Assembly (NCBI GenBank): GCA_000697475.1
Contig: JNEU01000291.1
Location: forward strand, 1 to 26,368
Source: Lichtheimia corymbifera B2541
Lineage: Eukaryota > Mucoromycota > Mucoromycetes > Mucorales > Lichtheimiaceae
Direction of reading: 5' to 3'
DNA length: 26,368 nt
Shown: positions 9,526 to 20,295 of the stretch, piece by piece
Position numbering within the stretch: the first letter of the stretch is position 1
How the letters are laid out: each line of letters opens with the position of its first letter
Notes under the pieces: generated by a model
What the model saw: the letters and a program-made list of their open reading frames with translations, nothing else
Databases searched by the model: none
What the model was told of the DNA's origin: nothing
Made by a program: the position numbers and the translations under genes

Positions 9526-9830
9526 TGTTAAACGAGCAAGTTGAAACAGGCTTGGTGAAGAAGGAAGCTCCAGCAAGTATAAGCAACAGGCGAGCAGGCA
9601 AAGCGATGAGGGATCACCGCGAGACCGATGTTGACTGAGCACCAATGGCAGTGGACGATTTACAAATGCAGGCAAGGAGAGTGATCGTAAAGCTTTATAG
9701 AGTCGACAAGGATAGAAAGGAGTGTTGTTTGAATAAAAGGGGAGCTTGTTGAGCGGGCTTGAAGCGACCTCAGCCAGCCAATTTTTATGTTTTGGGCGGG
9801 ACGTGAGTCATAGCCACAGCTACCTCAGCT

Positions 9831-11913
9831 ATGTCACACTCTGCTTGGACCGATTTATGCAAACAGCCCACACTCTCTTTTACCTCTGAAAAATATGCAC
9901 AACTTGTTTACGATTCAACACTGCAACTCCATCAACCCGTTCAATCGATCTTGTCAGCTCTGAATCTACGCGCCATGGCGTTGACAAAGTGCGCCCACTT
10001 TGAATCTGCTCTTCGAGATGTCAACGCTATGCAGCAACTGGCACCTTCTTCAGCACTTGGATACATACGGGAAGCAGAAATTTACAGTGAAAAAGGAAAG
10101 CAGCTTCAAGTCATTCGTATATGCAACAAGGGACTGAGTATGGCTGATACCATGGATACGCACTATGAGACACTGCAACGCGCCAAAGAGCATGCTGAGC
10201 AACATCAAAACACACATCGACTTTATCAGACAACTACCCACCGACATAGTTACGACAACTCTCATTCCCATGTTTATGGATGAATTCGTTACGAGCTCGT
10301 TGATGTCATATTCCTATTTAGAAGTGTCCAATTTATGGCGTGATCGCATTATTCAGTGCTTCGGTGGCCTACATTTTGAGATTCAATATCATGGCGACTG
10401 CGCTCTGTCACCTCTCGTTCAGCTTACTCGCGACATGAAGTCTTTGAATGTTGATATATATTCCCACGAAACAGGCCTTTATGAATTCCTCCAGAGTAAT
10501 GATTTCTGCTCGTTACAGAAGTTATCGATTGCGGGTAAGCTATACATAAGCACATCTCGAGCGGCTTTTTATTTACTATTATTTCTATCAGATTTCTGGG
10601 GTAGATGCGTTGTTCCTTTCGTTTTATCCTTAAGGTCAATCGGCAGCACTTTGACACATTTTCATGTCATGTTGTAAGATATGAGCGTGGAATCCATGGT
10701 TGACATCATGCAATCTTGCCCAAGTCTGGCTTCATTGGAATTATCCCAACCACTTGTTCCAGACTTCACATCGCTACGACCGACCCCATATCCCAAGTTG
10801 ACTACTTTCTCCTTTTATCTACGAACATCCGAGCAGACTACCTCGTCCTTTTCTGCCAATGGAGATACTTTCTTTACATGCAATCACATAGCAGCAATTG
10901 GAGAGAGCTTTCCGTCACTGAAGAGGCTTTCATTTTACCCATGCAAAGATATACATGTAACAGACGTTGTTTTGAATTATTATCCATGGATGAAATCTTT
11001 GACCATCGAGGACGATGACTATGACGTTGGACCTCACCTTACCTACATCGAACAAGGACCCCCATGCAAGGATATTGGTATTACGGACCTTACTATCCGA
11101 GTGTCGGAACCACCAAATAACGTTTGGACTCTTTTGGTTCATGAATTACGACAGTATCACAAAACGGTTCAGCACATGCATTACAGTGTCTTTCATGAGC
11201 ACGAGGTCGAGGATGGGAGCGAGCAACTCTCTGATATTGAGTACCCTGAACTGAAGCAGCTTTGCCTTTTTCATTCCGGATGGTGGATACCACGCAACGC
11301 GCCTATACTAGAGGAATTGGATATTACATGCTACGTACTGCTGGGAGACTTGGAAATCCTGGATACAGTGCCACCCAATGTAAAGAAGCTCCATTTGGAC
11401 CTGGATTCCGGGTTTGACGATCGTGATAGCGCAGAGATGGAACAAGACTTTCAGCGATTAGCACGCCACACTCAATTAAAAGAACTTGGTTTCGTTTTCT
11501 GCCGAATGGATAACATCGAGAGCATCCTCCATGTGACTCATCAACTTTGGCAGCTTGAACGCCTGGCTCCCAATTTTACAGATACGTGGGATTATGATCG
11601 ACAGAAAAGATTTATTGATGGACTTGCTAAAGGATGCCCAAATTTAGCCTATCTTGATATCAAGTACAGAAACGCCCCATCGACGTATTTTATGAAGGCT
11701 TTGAAACAGCTTCAGCATCTGGAGGAATTGGCATTCTCAGCTAAGGACCCGGATGACGATGATACTTTTTGGCTCGCGGTTCAAGACATATCACAGCTCA
11801 AATGTATTCGGATCTACCTACCAAATGCCGCCAACATGGATGCTATTCGCCGTCTCCAAGGCCAACGTTGTGACTTGAAAATTAAATTCGATCGGACATA
11901 CCCTCGCTTTTGA
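9831..11913 (+). pseudogene. TPR-F-box-LRR gene of block B, frameshift plus nonsense
   Basis: Paralogue of the intact gene at 3047, with the same start context (DLCKQPTL), TPR part, F-box and intron position (intron 10535-10591, phase 1). Two lesions break it. First, a net 5-nt deletion near 10208-10215 (between the TPR part and IDFIRQLPTDIV) shifts the frame, so translation from 9831 stops at 10281-10283. Second, an in-frame TAA at 10675-10677 stands where the intact gene has GAA. From ATG 10681 a 410-residue LRR segment is open to TGA at 11911-11913, so a truncated LRR-only protein is conceivable. Good conservation of the remaining LRR frame suggests recent loss. Sequencing error at both sites is possible but less likely. 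Confidence 0.75.
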
Positions 11914-11984
11914 ATATCCTTTGACACGATATCGTCCCCATACACTTACCTCTTCCTTTTTACAGTCATTTGCATGGATGGTAG

Positions 11985-11990
11985 AATAAA
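11985..11990 (+). terminator. Poly(A) signal of F-box gene B
   Basis: AATAAA, 71 nt after the TGA; the next gene to the right is convergent. Confidence 0.45.
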
Positions 11991-12430
11991 ACACTGTTGT
12001 CTGCTTCACGTATAAAGGACTAAATGCCATGGATAAGGATTTCGACATGCATTGGTTAGTGGCAGACGCTCCTATTGGTTCCCCATCATTAAGCATAACT
12101 GTATTCTGGCGTATATGGGGTTTATGTGAAATGGCGTAGTTTATATAATGTCTGTCTTGTACGTGATAGCACGTTTGACAAGGATGTCTGACACCCAAAA
12201 GGCAGAAATGATAGAGTAATGATTTGGAGAAACCGGATCGAGGTGTATACCCATGCGTGATGGTGATGGCGACGGTACTGCATCGTGGTAGCAGGTTTTT
12301 TATCCTTATCCTTTGTGATTACATCCATGTTTAATAAATCCCATCCGCATGCTCTCTCCTTCTCCATCATCGCGATCGGTGCCCCAAATCGTATTGTTGT
12401 TCTCCCGTTTGTGGATGATACAAATATCCC
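11991..12430. other. Convergent intergenic spacer
   Basis: It lies between the 3' ends of the block B F-box gene (plus) and the minus-strand F-box gene. ORFs here lack coding character. No RNA gene or repeat was recognised. Confidence 0.5.
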
Positions 12431-12436
12431 TTTATT
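12431..12436 (-). terminator. Poly(A) signal of the minus-strand F-box gene
   Basis: AATAAA on the minus strand, 46 nt after the TGA at 12483-12485. Confidence 0.5.
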
Positions 12437-12482
12437 GGCTATCCTACGACTACATGCTTCGTATTCTGCTTTAAACTGTCAT

Positions 12483-14521
12483 TCACCAATGCTTTTGTTC
12501 CAGGTGTGCTATATGTTTCTTTAACAACTTGAGAAGGTAATCCTTGATGATTGAACCGATGATGACATGATTGAGTTTCGGGAACGCCAAGATACTGATG
12601 ATGTCATTATCGCTAATGAACGATGCACGTACACCGAACGTTTGCAGTGCAGGATGGTGCTTGATTTGGGTTATGGATCCCTCTGGTAGTGCACAACTCA
12701 AGCAGTCCAAATCCAGAGATCTTAGAGAAGGACAACCCTTGGCAAGAGTTCCCATGATGACCAGGTACGCCGAAGGGGCATTGATTTGCCATGTCCGTAA
12801 TACGAGATGTTGCAATGTTTCCAATCGTGCAATGGCATGTACCCAAGGGGAATGTGATCCGCCCACATCAAAGTCGATTGTCAGCTCTTGTAAAGATGAA
12901 TCCATGGCAAGCTGTGCGTGGTGGAGAAGTAAATCGTGAAAGGATGGTGCATCAGCTGGTATCTTCCATACTGTAATCATGCGTAACTTGGGTAATCGTT
13001 TCAGAGCATTGCATATATGATTGTGGTTTGCCGTATGCTGATCCAGATTGATGTTGTAAAGGTTTGGTGATCTGCTGATGATGAGAGTGGCGAGCTTAAC
13101 AAAGACATCATTTCGAGCCTTGACTACCAATTGCTTCAAACGCTCAAATTCGAATGTGCTGTGACGACTATCCAATAGAACGCTGCTGTCAGTGATACTG
13201 CCCGCTAATGCAATATATTCCAACGATTGATGATGTTGAAGCAGAATGTGGATCAGATGGTCTGCGTTGTAGGATTCATCCATATAGTCAAATCCAAACG
13301 ATAGCTTCTGCAACCCATCAAGATGACGATGATAGTTGTCGTGAGCGAAAGGTATATTTGCACTGCAGTGCAGAATCTTCATGTTGGGGCAATGGCCAGT
13401 GATAGCGGTCAAGATGCGTGAATCCGGAATAGGAGATAGTTCAAGGAACACCAAAGATGGCATGTGAGAGAGGATATTGATCATTGTATCATAAGGAAAA
13501 GGAGAATCAAAGCCTGTTTCCATCGTGAAGTGCGTCAACTTTGGATATTGCACTGTGAGATGGTGGATGATGGAAGTGGACAATTGCAAGGACACAAGGT
13601 TGCTGCAAACATCCAAGACTCGACCCAAATGGATTTCAGGCGGATTATCTTCCTCGGTGAGAAGTTTCAAATGCGTCAAAGTACGTTGGATAAATTGAAG
13701 AGCGAATATAACGTCATACTCTTCATAGCCGTAGTCTAAATTTTAGATAGGTTAGATGTATACCACACCGATCCGCTATACTTGGGCACTTACAGTAGAT
13801 GGTCAAATGAGTGAGATTTGGGAAATGATAATCCCCAAAGATTATTAAAAGAGGGTCTTCATACATAGGACACTGTTCGCTCTGATTCCATCGACAACGC
13901 TTTAACGTGTTCAGCAAATCGTTCCAGCTCCTGGAGTTGCTCTGGTAGATCGATATATTCACAATCGATAACAAAGCTCAAGCTGTTGCATTGCAAGATA
14001 CGCTGGCGCCATGTGCGTGACACATAGAGATAAGGGCATGGGACATCTGCTTCCAGACAGTAGTTGTGGAACACCAGAGGAATTATGACTGATACAACAA
14101 TCTCCAAAGGCAGTTTACTTACAAAATCCACACACTTGTTTTCTGCATTGACTGCCTCAGCTTGCCTCATTTGGAGGGTGGTGTAACATGCATCCGATGA
14201 TGGTACAAGGCGAAGTCCTTTCTCATACATAGCTATTGCTTCTCTTTGTCGTCCTTGCTGCTGGTAAATGCTGCCTGCTTTCAAGTAGCCAAGAGAACAA
14301 GCCGGGTCGATAAATCGAATAGCGTCTGCATCGCGCAAGGCAAGATCAAAGTTGCCTCCATTTGCTAATGCCGTTGAGCGCTCATTGAGTTTGGTCATGA
14401 ATTGAGATGCAAGTTGCTCGATCTCTTTTGTCGTGGTGGAAATAGTGTTTTCTCCTTGTTGATGATAAGAATTGATTGGTGGTAAAGAAACAACGCCGGT
14501 GTCGCGTATTTGAGTAGTCAT
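12483..14521 (-). CDS. TPR-F-box-LRR protein, divergent inverted paralogue with one frameshift
   Basis: Same architecture as the intact gene but a different subfamily. ATG is at 14521. The TPR part (FDLALRDADAIRFIDP, SLGYLKAGSIYQQQG, AIAMYEKGLRL) is followed by an F-box (VDFVSKLPLEIV ... YVSRTWRQRI) and LRRs. The intron 13736-13793 (58 nt, GTAAGT...TTTAG, phase 1) sits exactly where the plus-strand paralogues have theirs. Exon lengths 728 and 1253 sum to one more than a multiple of three. The frame shifts near 13862-13868, where dropping one G would join VSY to the following frame (YEDPLLIIF). The 398-residue second exon is otherwise clean. This is one isolated lesion: a recent mutation, an allele, or a base-calling error. 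It ends KKHIAHLEQKHW. Confidence 0.75.
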
Positions 14522-15380
14522 CAGTAGATGTTGGGTAAAGGAAAAAGATGATAATTCAAGCTGGCGACCTGCCCCACATGTATTTCACGGCCCGCTGACT
14601 TTGACCATGCACGTGATGCATCCGTGTTGACGTATACAAATATACAACTCCAAATGGTCATGCATGCAGCAGATGGTATAGCTATTCCCCTCTTTCATAG
14701 TACATTGACATCCTTTTTCCTCCCAAACGATTTGCCGAAATGATCCCCATCATGAATTCCAAAGCACCAAAAGTATGCACTGCTGTACAACTGCTGGTGT
14801 GGTGCTTCAAAACATTGCCTAAATATGTTTAAACTTAATCCTCCTCATGCTCATTGATGCAAACGGTCACCTAAATAAAATACTATCACCTTAATGACGC
14901 TATATCCTGATCCCCCAACACGATGGGGTTGTTTATTCCAATCTTTATGAATAGCCGCCTTTAAATGTGCATGCGTTTCTAACATACGGTGCATTTCTAC
15001 CACCTCTTCAATTCTGAGCAATGTAAGAACAAAATGGATCATGATAGCACGTAAATAACATGCAGGGATTACTATCCTTATGCTTCACTCTCTCTACAAG
15101 GTTCAGGATTCCAAGCTTTATCGAATGCCCTTGGCACCGTTGTGGTCCACTGGCTTTATTTCGCTGTGGATACATGTATAGGATGACCGGCTAAGAGTTT
15201 ATAGCCATCATGATAAATTGGGCTTGATTAAGATGATACTGTAATGACAAGGGTTTGTGCATATGTTTTGTGCAGTAAACGTAATATCCTGGTAGGAACC
15301 GGCAAAATATGTATGCTTGGACAATACATCGATGTGCATAAGCATTATAAATGATCCTGTTACCCTGTTTCCCAATGGCC
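14522..15380. other. Spacer with weak coding-like segments
   Basis: It contains the upstream region of the minus-strand F-box gene. On the minus strand, 14851-15042 has coding-like composition (HRMLETHAHLKAAIHKDWNK) preceded by a possible acceptor (TTGCTCAG). A further segment around 15070-15150 has two competing open frames. A gene of two or more short exons is possible, but start, frame and family are undecided. Confidence 0.3.
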
Positions 15381-15384
15381 ACTT

Positions 15385-15390
15385 TTTATT
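15385..15390 (-). terminator. Poly(A) signal of membrane gene C
   Basis: Minus-strand GGAAATAAAAAGTGG context, aligned with the signal of copy B. Confidence 0.45.
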
Positions 15391-15424
15391 TCCATGAACA
15401 AGATGGCTACACTAATACAACTAG

Positions 15425-16136
15425 CTAACGGGTAATGCACATCATGCGCCTGCATCCATATTGCATGTGCTCTTGCCATATCCCTTTTGCCTTTATCCAT
15501 CGCATATAGGTTCCACACCGGAACAAATCCTCTGTAAACCTAACCTAATCCTCTATCAGCAACCATACCCAACCGATGCCGCGCTCATGCTTACCACAGA
15601 ACCCAAACAATGACAATCTCCATGGCACTTCCATCCAGCATTGGGTACACCATGTAAAGCCTTCATCCAAACAACAGACCGCGAGGGGATGTATATATCA
15701 CCGACACCAGAGGATAGGATACGTTGCGACGGGATGAAAAAGATTCCTTGGATGGAGATTGCCTTGCAGTGTGTCATCATTCCCCTGTGAAGAGATCCTA
15801 TCCGACAAATGCGACAGCATGCATGCTTGTAAAGTAGCTGTTGGGAAAAATGATGATGATGATGATGATGATTAGTAGGTTGAAGCAATACACCACTGTA
15901 TACACCTTACTAGCATTCGCCCCTCATACTCTACCTCAGTACCCATGCCTATAACCATGTCGACATGTATCTATGCAAGTTTGAATAATAAAACGTTAGC
16001 CTGCTGACAACCTTTTATATACCATTACCGTCTTTCGTACCTTTGCCGTAGTCAAGATGACCACAATGAGGAGTACAATGTTGGAAGAGCTTTAGATGGA
16101 GTCAGCTTTGCGATTCTTTTCACCAAGGATCGACAT
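15425..16136 (-). pseudogene. Membrane-protein gene of block C (divergent partner, decayed)
   Basis: Third copy of the unrecognised membrane gene. Exon 1 (16041-16136) keeps ATG and the hydrophobic SSNIVLLIVVILTTAK but has TAA at codon 15, where copy B has TAC. Exon 2 reads VEYEGRMLVR before the donor; the next intron has CTACTAAT followed by an (ATC)n run. Exon 3 (about 15625-15825) keeps CRIGSLHRGM, then a weakened hydrophobic part and GVPNAGWKCHGDC, and a GTAAGC donor. The terminal exon (about 15425-15520) has lost the frame of copy B's tail. Its ATG is 328 bp from the divergent F-box start, almost the same as in block A (329 bp). Confidence 0.48.
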
Positions 16137-16464
16137 CGTTAAACGTGCGTGTTGTTAAAGTGGTGGAAAAGAGGAAGCTGACACAACCAAAGTGGATAGG
16201 TCGAATACGAGATGAGGCGTAAGGAAGAGACGATTGGACAGGAATCAGATGCCAGCTGACGATGACGATTGTTGTCAAGGAGTGAAAGTGAAGTGTTGGA
16301 GGAGAGAGTCATCAAGTAAAGAAAGCACACTGTTGTGGAGTAGTAAAGCAAGAGGAGGTGTATTGGGTGGCGGGGGGCACCAGAGCCAAATAAATTCTGC
16401 GCTGCGTTGCTGGGACGGGGGCCTGGGAAACCAGGAGTGCTTTTGTTTCACCAACCAACCACCC

Positions 16465-18520
16465 ATGACACACGCTGCTTTATGCAAACAGCCCACACTT
16501 ATAGCTTCTTCTGAAAAATATGCAAAGCTTGTCTACGATTCAACAATCCAGCTCCATCAATCCCTTCAACCCATCTTGTCTGCTCTGAATCGACGTGCAA
16601 TCGGTTTCACTAAATGCGCCAGCTTTGAATCTGCTCTTGACGATGCCAAGCTTATTCAGCAACTCTCGCCTTATTCAGCCCTCGGATACTTATGTGAAGC
16701 TACTATTTACAGCGAGCAAGGAAAACAACTTCAAGTTATCGATGTGTGCAACAAGGGGCTCAGTATGGCTGATACCATGGATACGCACTATGCCACACTC
16801 CTTCAAGTGAAAATGGATGCCAAGAAATGCCAGGATGCATGCATTGACTTTATCAGCCAACTACCGAACGAGATTATCATTTCAACGATTATTCCAATGA
16901 TCATGGAAGACAACGATGTCGATACAGCCACAGCATGTCCATATTTACAAGTGAGCCATGTATGGAGCGACCGTATTATTCAATGTTTCTATGGGTTACG
17001 TTTTACGTTGGGTAAAGATAACGATATGGCGCAAGTCATCCAGTTTGCTCAGCACACAAGGTCGTTGCATGTTCCACATTGTTATCAAGGTACCTGGCTT
17101 GGTGATTTAATCGGTGGTAATCCCTTTTTATCGCTACAGCAACCCGACATTGGCAGTAAGTTATATACATACCTTGCTTGCGTTAATTACATTCATTTAC
17201 CGCTGTGTTTATACAAGGCTTCATGAGCTGCAATATGGATCACTTTTTATCATCCCTGCAATCTGTGAGCAGCACATTGACCGAGGTTAAAGTGGATATG
17301 GAAGGTGGACCTGACCTACGTGCATCTGATATTATGATGGTTTGCCCCAATCTGGTTTCGCTCGAGATATATGAAGCACTGGATGGTGTTGTCACCTCGA
17401 CACACGTAACAACATGGCCCACCTTGACAAATTGGATCTTACATTTTTACGCTATCCTATTACCTGTGATGAAATCATTGACATATGGGAGCGATTTCCA
17501 GCACTCAAAAAGCTTACACTCTCGCCATGCAGAAACATACAGTCCACGCTTATCGTCTCAGACCATTGCCCATCTATGAATCGCGTTGATGTCTGGGTAG
17601 GTGATACGATTTTGGAGCTTGCCTTTTTGGATGAAGGAAACCATGGCGATGGAATCACAAATGTCATCATTGGCGCGGCTGAATCCGAATTTGATACCTG
17701 CAAGGATACGACCTCGATTATAAAGCAGCACCACAACACCCTTGAGCACATTGAATGGGATATGGATACTAGCTGGGACACCGAAAATATTGGCTACCTC
17801 TAATTCCCTCGTCTCAAGATTCTTCGTGTTGGTTTTTCTGGATGGCAGATACCAGGCAATGCACCTATGCTTGAAGAGTTGAGGTTAACATCGAGAATCA
17901 TACGCACACAGCCTGCAGTGCTTGACATGATCCCACCACGTTTGACAAAGCTGAATTTAAAACTGGATCATGATGATGAGGGAGCAGAACCTGTCGACCA
18001 ACCAGCCATTCTGCACTACCTTGACCGCATTGCTCAGCAACGCCAGCTAACGGAACTTTTCATCCATTTCGATAACGGCAGCAAAACATCCACGATATGC
18101 TTGATGCTATTTACCAGCATGATCAGCTTGAATGCCTAAAGATCAGCTTTACGGATGATTTGGAGTCTTACGATTTGGAGACATTCCTTGAAGTGCTTGT
18201 GCAATCATGTCCTCGGTTAGCCTGCTTCGAGCTCAAATGCGCAAGAGCACCATCGATCTATGCCATCAATACCCTGGGCAGCTTGACCATTTAACGCAAC
18301 TTGGATTCCCCATCTTTGGCGCAGATGATCCCGACGTATTTTGGAACGCCATTCGGACATTTACCTAGCTCAAAAACATACCGTTTACCCTGCTTATGAA
18401 TTAAACGATTGGCATGTGAAATACCTCAGACAGCATAGACCAGATATGAAGATCGACACAGTCACACAGAGATGTCCACCCTTTACTTTTGAGCGCTTTT
18501 TTAAAGGTCTAGCTAAATGA
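16465..18520 (+). pseudogene. TPR-F-box-LRR gene of block C, heavily decayed
   Basis: Exon 1 (16465-17155) is still open and encodes the TPR part (FESALDDAKLIQQLSP) and F-box (IDFISQLPNEII ... VSHVWSDRI). The intron is 17156-17217 (62 nt, phase 1). Exon 2 carries at least six lesions relative to paralogues: a one-base loss near 17430, TAA at 17801-17803, a shift near 18083, a shift near 18280, TAG at 18366-18368, and a shift near 18390. Patching frames by eye recovers LRR segments throughout (FPALKKLTLSPC, MLEELRL, CPRLACFELKC) to TGA 18518-18520. A product ending soon after the first shift (17579) is all that could be made. Damage is concentrated in the LRR exon. Confidence 0.85.
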
Positions 18521-18529
18521 CTTGCTTGT

Positions 18530-18535
18530 AATAAA
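18530..18535 (+). terminator. Poly(A) signal of F-box pseudogene C
   Basis: AATAAA, 9 nt after the remnant stop codon. Confidence 0.4.
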
Positions 18536-18587
18536 TGCCCTTTTCATCATTCTCTATTCCAAAAGAATGTACTTTATTGTAAATTAT

Positions 18588-18775
18588 AGTAGTGTGGTAT
18601 CCAAGGTAGTTTCTAGAAAGGATGTGTAAGCGGAGATGGGATCTATTCTAGCTGTATTTCAATATGAAAAGTATATAAGGACAGGATGTTCAATAAAGGA
18701 TCCCCATCTATTATTCAGTCTCACAGTACTTTATTGTTATCTTTGCCAATCATCCCCTATCAACACCACAAGTAG
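18588..18775 (+). mobile_element. Solo LTR (178 bp) with AGTAG target duplication
   Basis: 18593-18770 starts TGTGGT and ends ACCACA, a 6-bp inverted repeat, and is flanked by AGTAG at 18588-18592 and 18771-18775. Its interior resembles the end of the 306-bp LTR in layout: TATATAAGGA, then CAATAAAGGA, then TTCAGTCTCA close to the 3' end. It is shorter and clearly a different family. No internal element remains, so it fits LTR-LTR recombination. It lies just after the decayed block C gene. Confidence 0.75.
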
Positions 18776-19395
18776 CTTCAACAATCGTCGTTGTACAGAT
18801 CTACTGAACACAGTAATGCAGTGATTTACTGAAACAGGCACCTTCATGCTCCTCGAATACTGGTTCATGGATGCTACTCATGCGAGCTGGTGACGATCTA
18901 GAAACCTCATTCGACATGCGTATCAGTGGAAAAAGATGCCTGCATTGCATGCTGATAATGGATAATGATCAAGGTGAGGGTCCCAAGTCGGCCTTTATCA
19001 CGTGCTACTGTCATATCCTGTTTGCCTTCATCGAAGAGAGACCGCTGCTAAATTGATCTAGGTCACAGTATAACCAACCCCATTGTCGATAAAAAGCATA
19101 TCCAAAAGACCCATGACAACCTCAACGGCGAGAAGCAGCATCATCATCATTACAGCACTTTGCCATGCTGCGTGTCATAAAGTATGCTCGTTCATGTTCA
19201 ATATACCTCAAGCCTTATGTCTAGCTGGCGGCCAGATCCATACGTCAGAATCATTTTTCCTTCACGCTTAGGCAAAACAGCATATCATTATATTCGCCTC
19301 ACCGAATTGGACATACTTTTTAATACATCACACCATGTTTGCTTTAAAACGAACTCGTTTGACATGCTTTTCGGTGACTAAAACCTTACAGCGAA
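18776..19395. other. Intergenic, no supported gene
   Basis: Several overlapping short ORFs (about 60 codons) are present without motifs or homologues in the window. No RNA gene was recognised. Confidence 0.4.
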
Positions 19396-19399
19396 AAGA

Positions 19400-19950
19400 A
19401 AACCTTAACCGCATGGCAGCTGTCAAACGTCAAATCTTAAAAGAAGCCGAATCGTGACATATGATATACCATTGGAATCGCCTCAATGAGACGACCATTA
19501 TTTGCTAATCGACCAAACCTAGTTTACTTGAGATTGAACGCGTCGTGGCTGCTTGCGACCAACTGCTGATAGCAGCGCGATCGGTGTAACGTTGATTCAA
19601 AAAGAAAATCTCCCTCTCCATGGCGACGACGAAACGAAAAATCCAAAAGTAAGTCAAACTATCATGAATGAGGTACCATTAGAATGCTCTCAACGAGACG
19701 AGAATACTTTTCTAAGTCAATAACAGCAGTTTATTTGAAGTTCAACGCGTTGCGATCGTTTTCGGTCAAGAAGCCCATAACAGCGCGATTGGTGCAATCT
19801 CAAAAAGGAAATGAGCTTGTGTTACGCGAGCACTGTAAAATGAAAGATCTGAAAGTAAGGCGAATCCTAATGAATGCAGTACCGTTCGAATGCTCTCGAC
19901 GAGACGAGAACACTTTTCTAATGGTAAATTGCGTGTTGACTTGAGTGGTT
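19400..19950. repeat. Three tandem copies of a ~206-bp unit
   Basis: The anchor motif (GAATGCTCTCAACGAGACGAG and variants, followed by TTTCTAA) occurs near 19471, 19678 and 19884, spacing 207 and 206 bp. Between copies 1 and 2, other matching pieces are AACGCGT and CAGCGCGAT followed by GGTG. Copy 1 is most diverged and copy 3 is partial. The third copy has an open plus frame (19684-19944) and an open minus frame, but copy 2 has stops in the corresponding minus frame, so I do not call a gene. Confidence 0.55.
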
Positions 19951-20147
19951 TCATGTAATTAAGAGAGACGGCGTACGAAAAATGGTGGCCAGGGTAGCAC
20001 ACGTGAGGGTACCCGTGTTTTCACGGGGGCATGGCAACGATTGGTTCTGGCTCGTGTCACCACTCTCGGCCTTTCCTGTTGCTGCGGCAGCCCCAAAAAA
20101 CTATATAAGAAGGTGCTTTCCCCAGCGAATTTTTCCCCATCAACTCA

Positions 20148-20272
20148 CGACTACGATTACGACTACGATTACGATTACGATTACGATTACGATTACGATT
20201 ACGATTACGATTACGATTACGATTACGATTACGATCACGATCACGATCACGATCACCAATACGATTACGAGT
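20148..20272 (+). repeat. GATTAC hexanucleotide microsatellite
   Basis: About 20 hexamer units: first GACTAC/GATTAC alternation, then a pure GATTAC run, then GATCAC units, then a short GATTAC return. Plus frames read Asp-Tyr, then Asp-His or Ile-Thr alternations. A TATATAAG box (20102-20109) lies about 45 bp upstream, but no ATG-initiated frame of natural composition follows. Confidence 0.9.
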
Positions 20273-20295
20273 TTTTGATAACGGTCACGACTTGT

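Noticed and set aside
12571..12976. Plus-strand ORFs inside the minus-strand F-box gene
   Set aside because: They are antisense shadows of a clear LRR reading frame.
15849..15873. ATG/GAT triplet run as a separate repeat locus
   Set aside because: It is short and lies within the presumed intron of the block C membrane gene next to the branch-like CTACTAAT.
19880..19900. GTTCGAATGC as a tRNA T-loop
   Set aside because: It belongs to the 206-bp repeat core; no acceptor stem or anticodon arm could be fitted.
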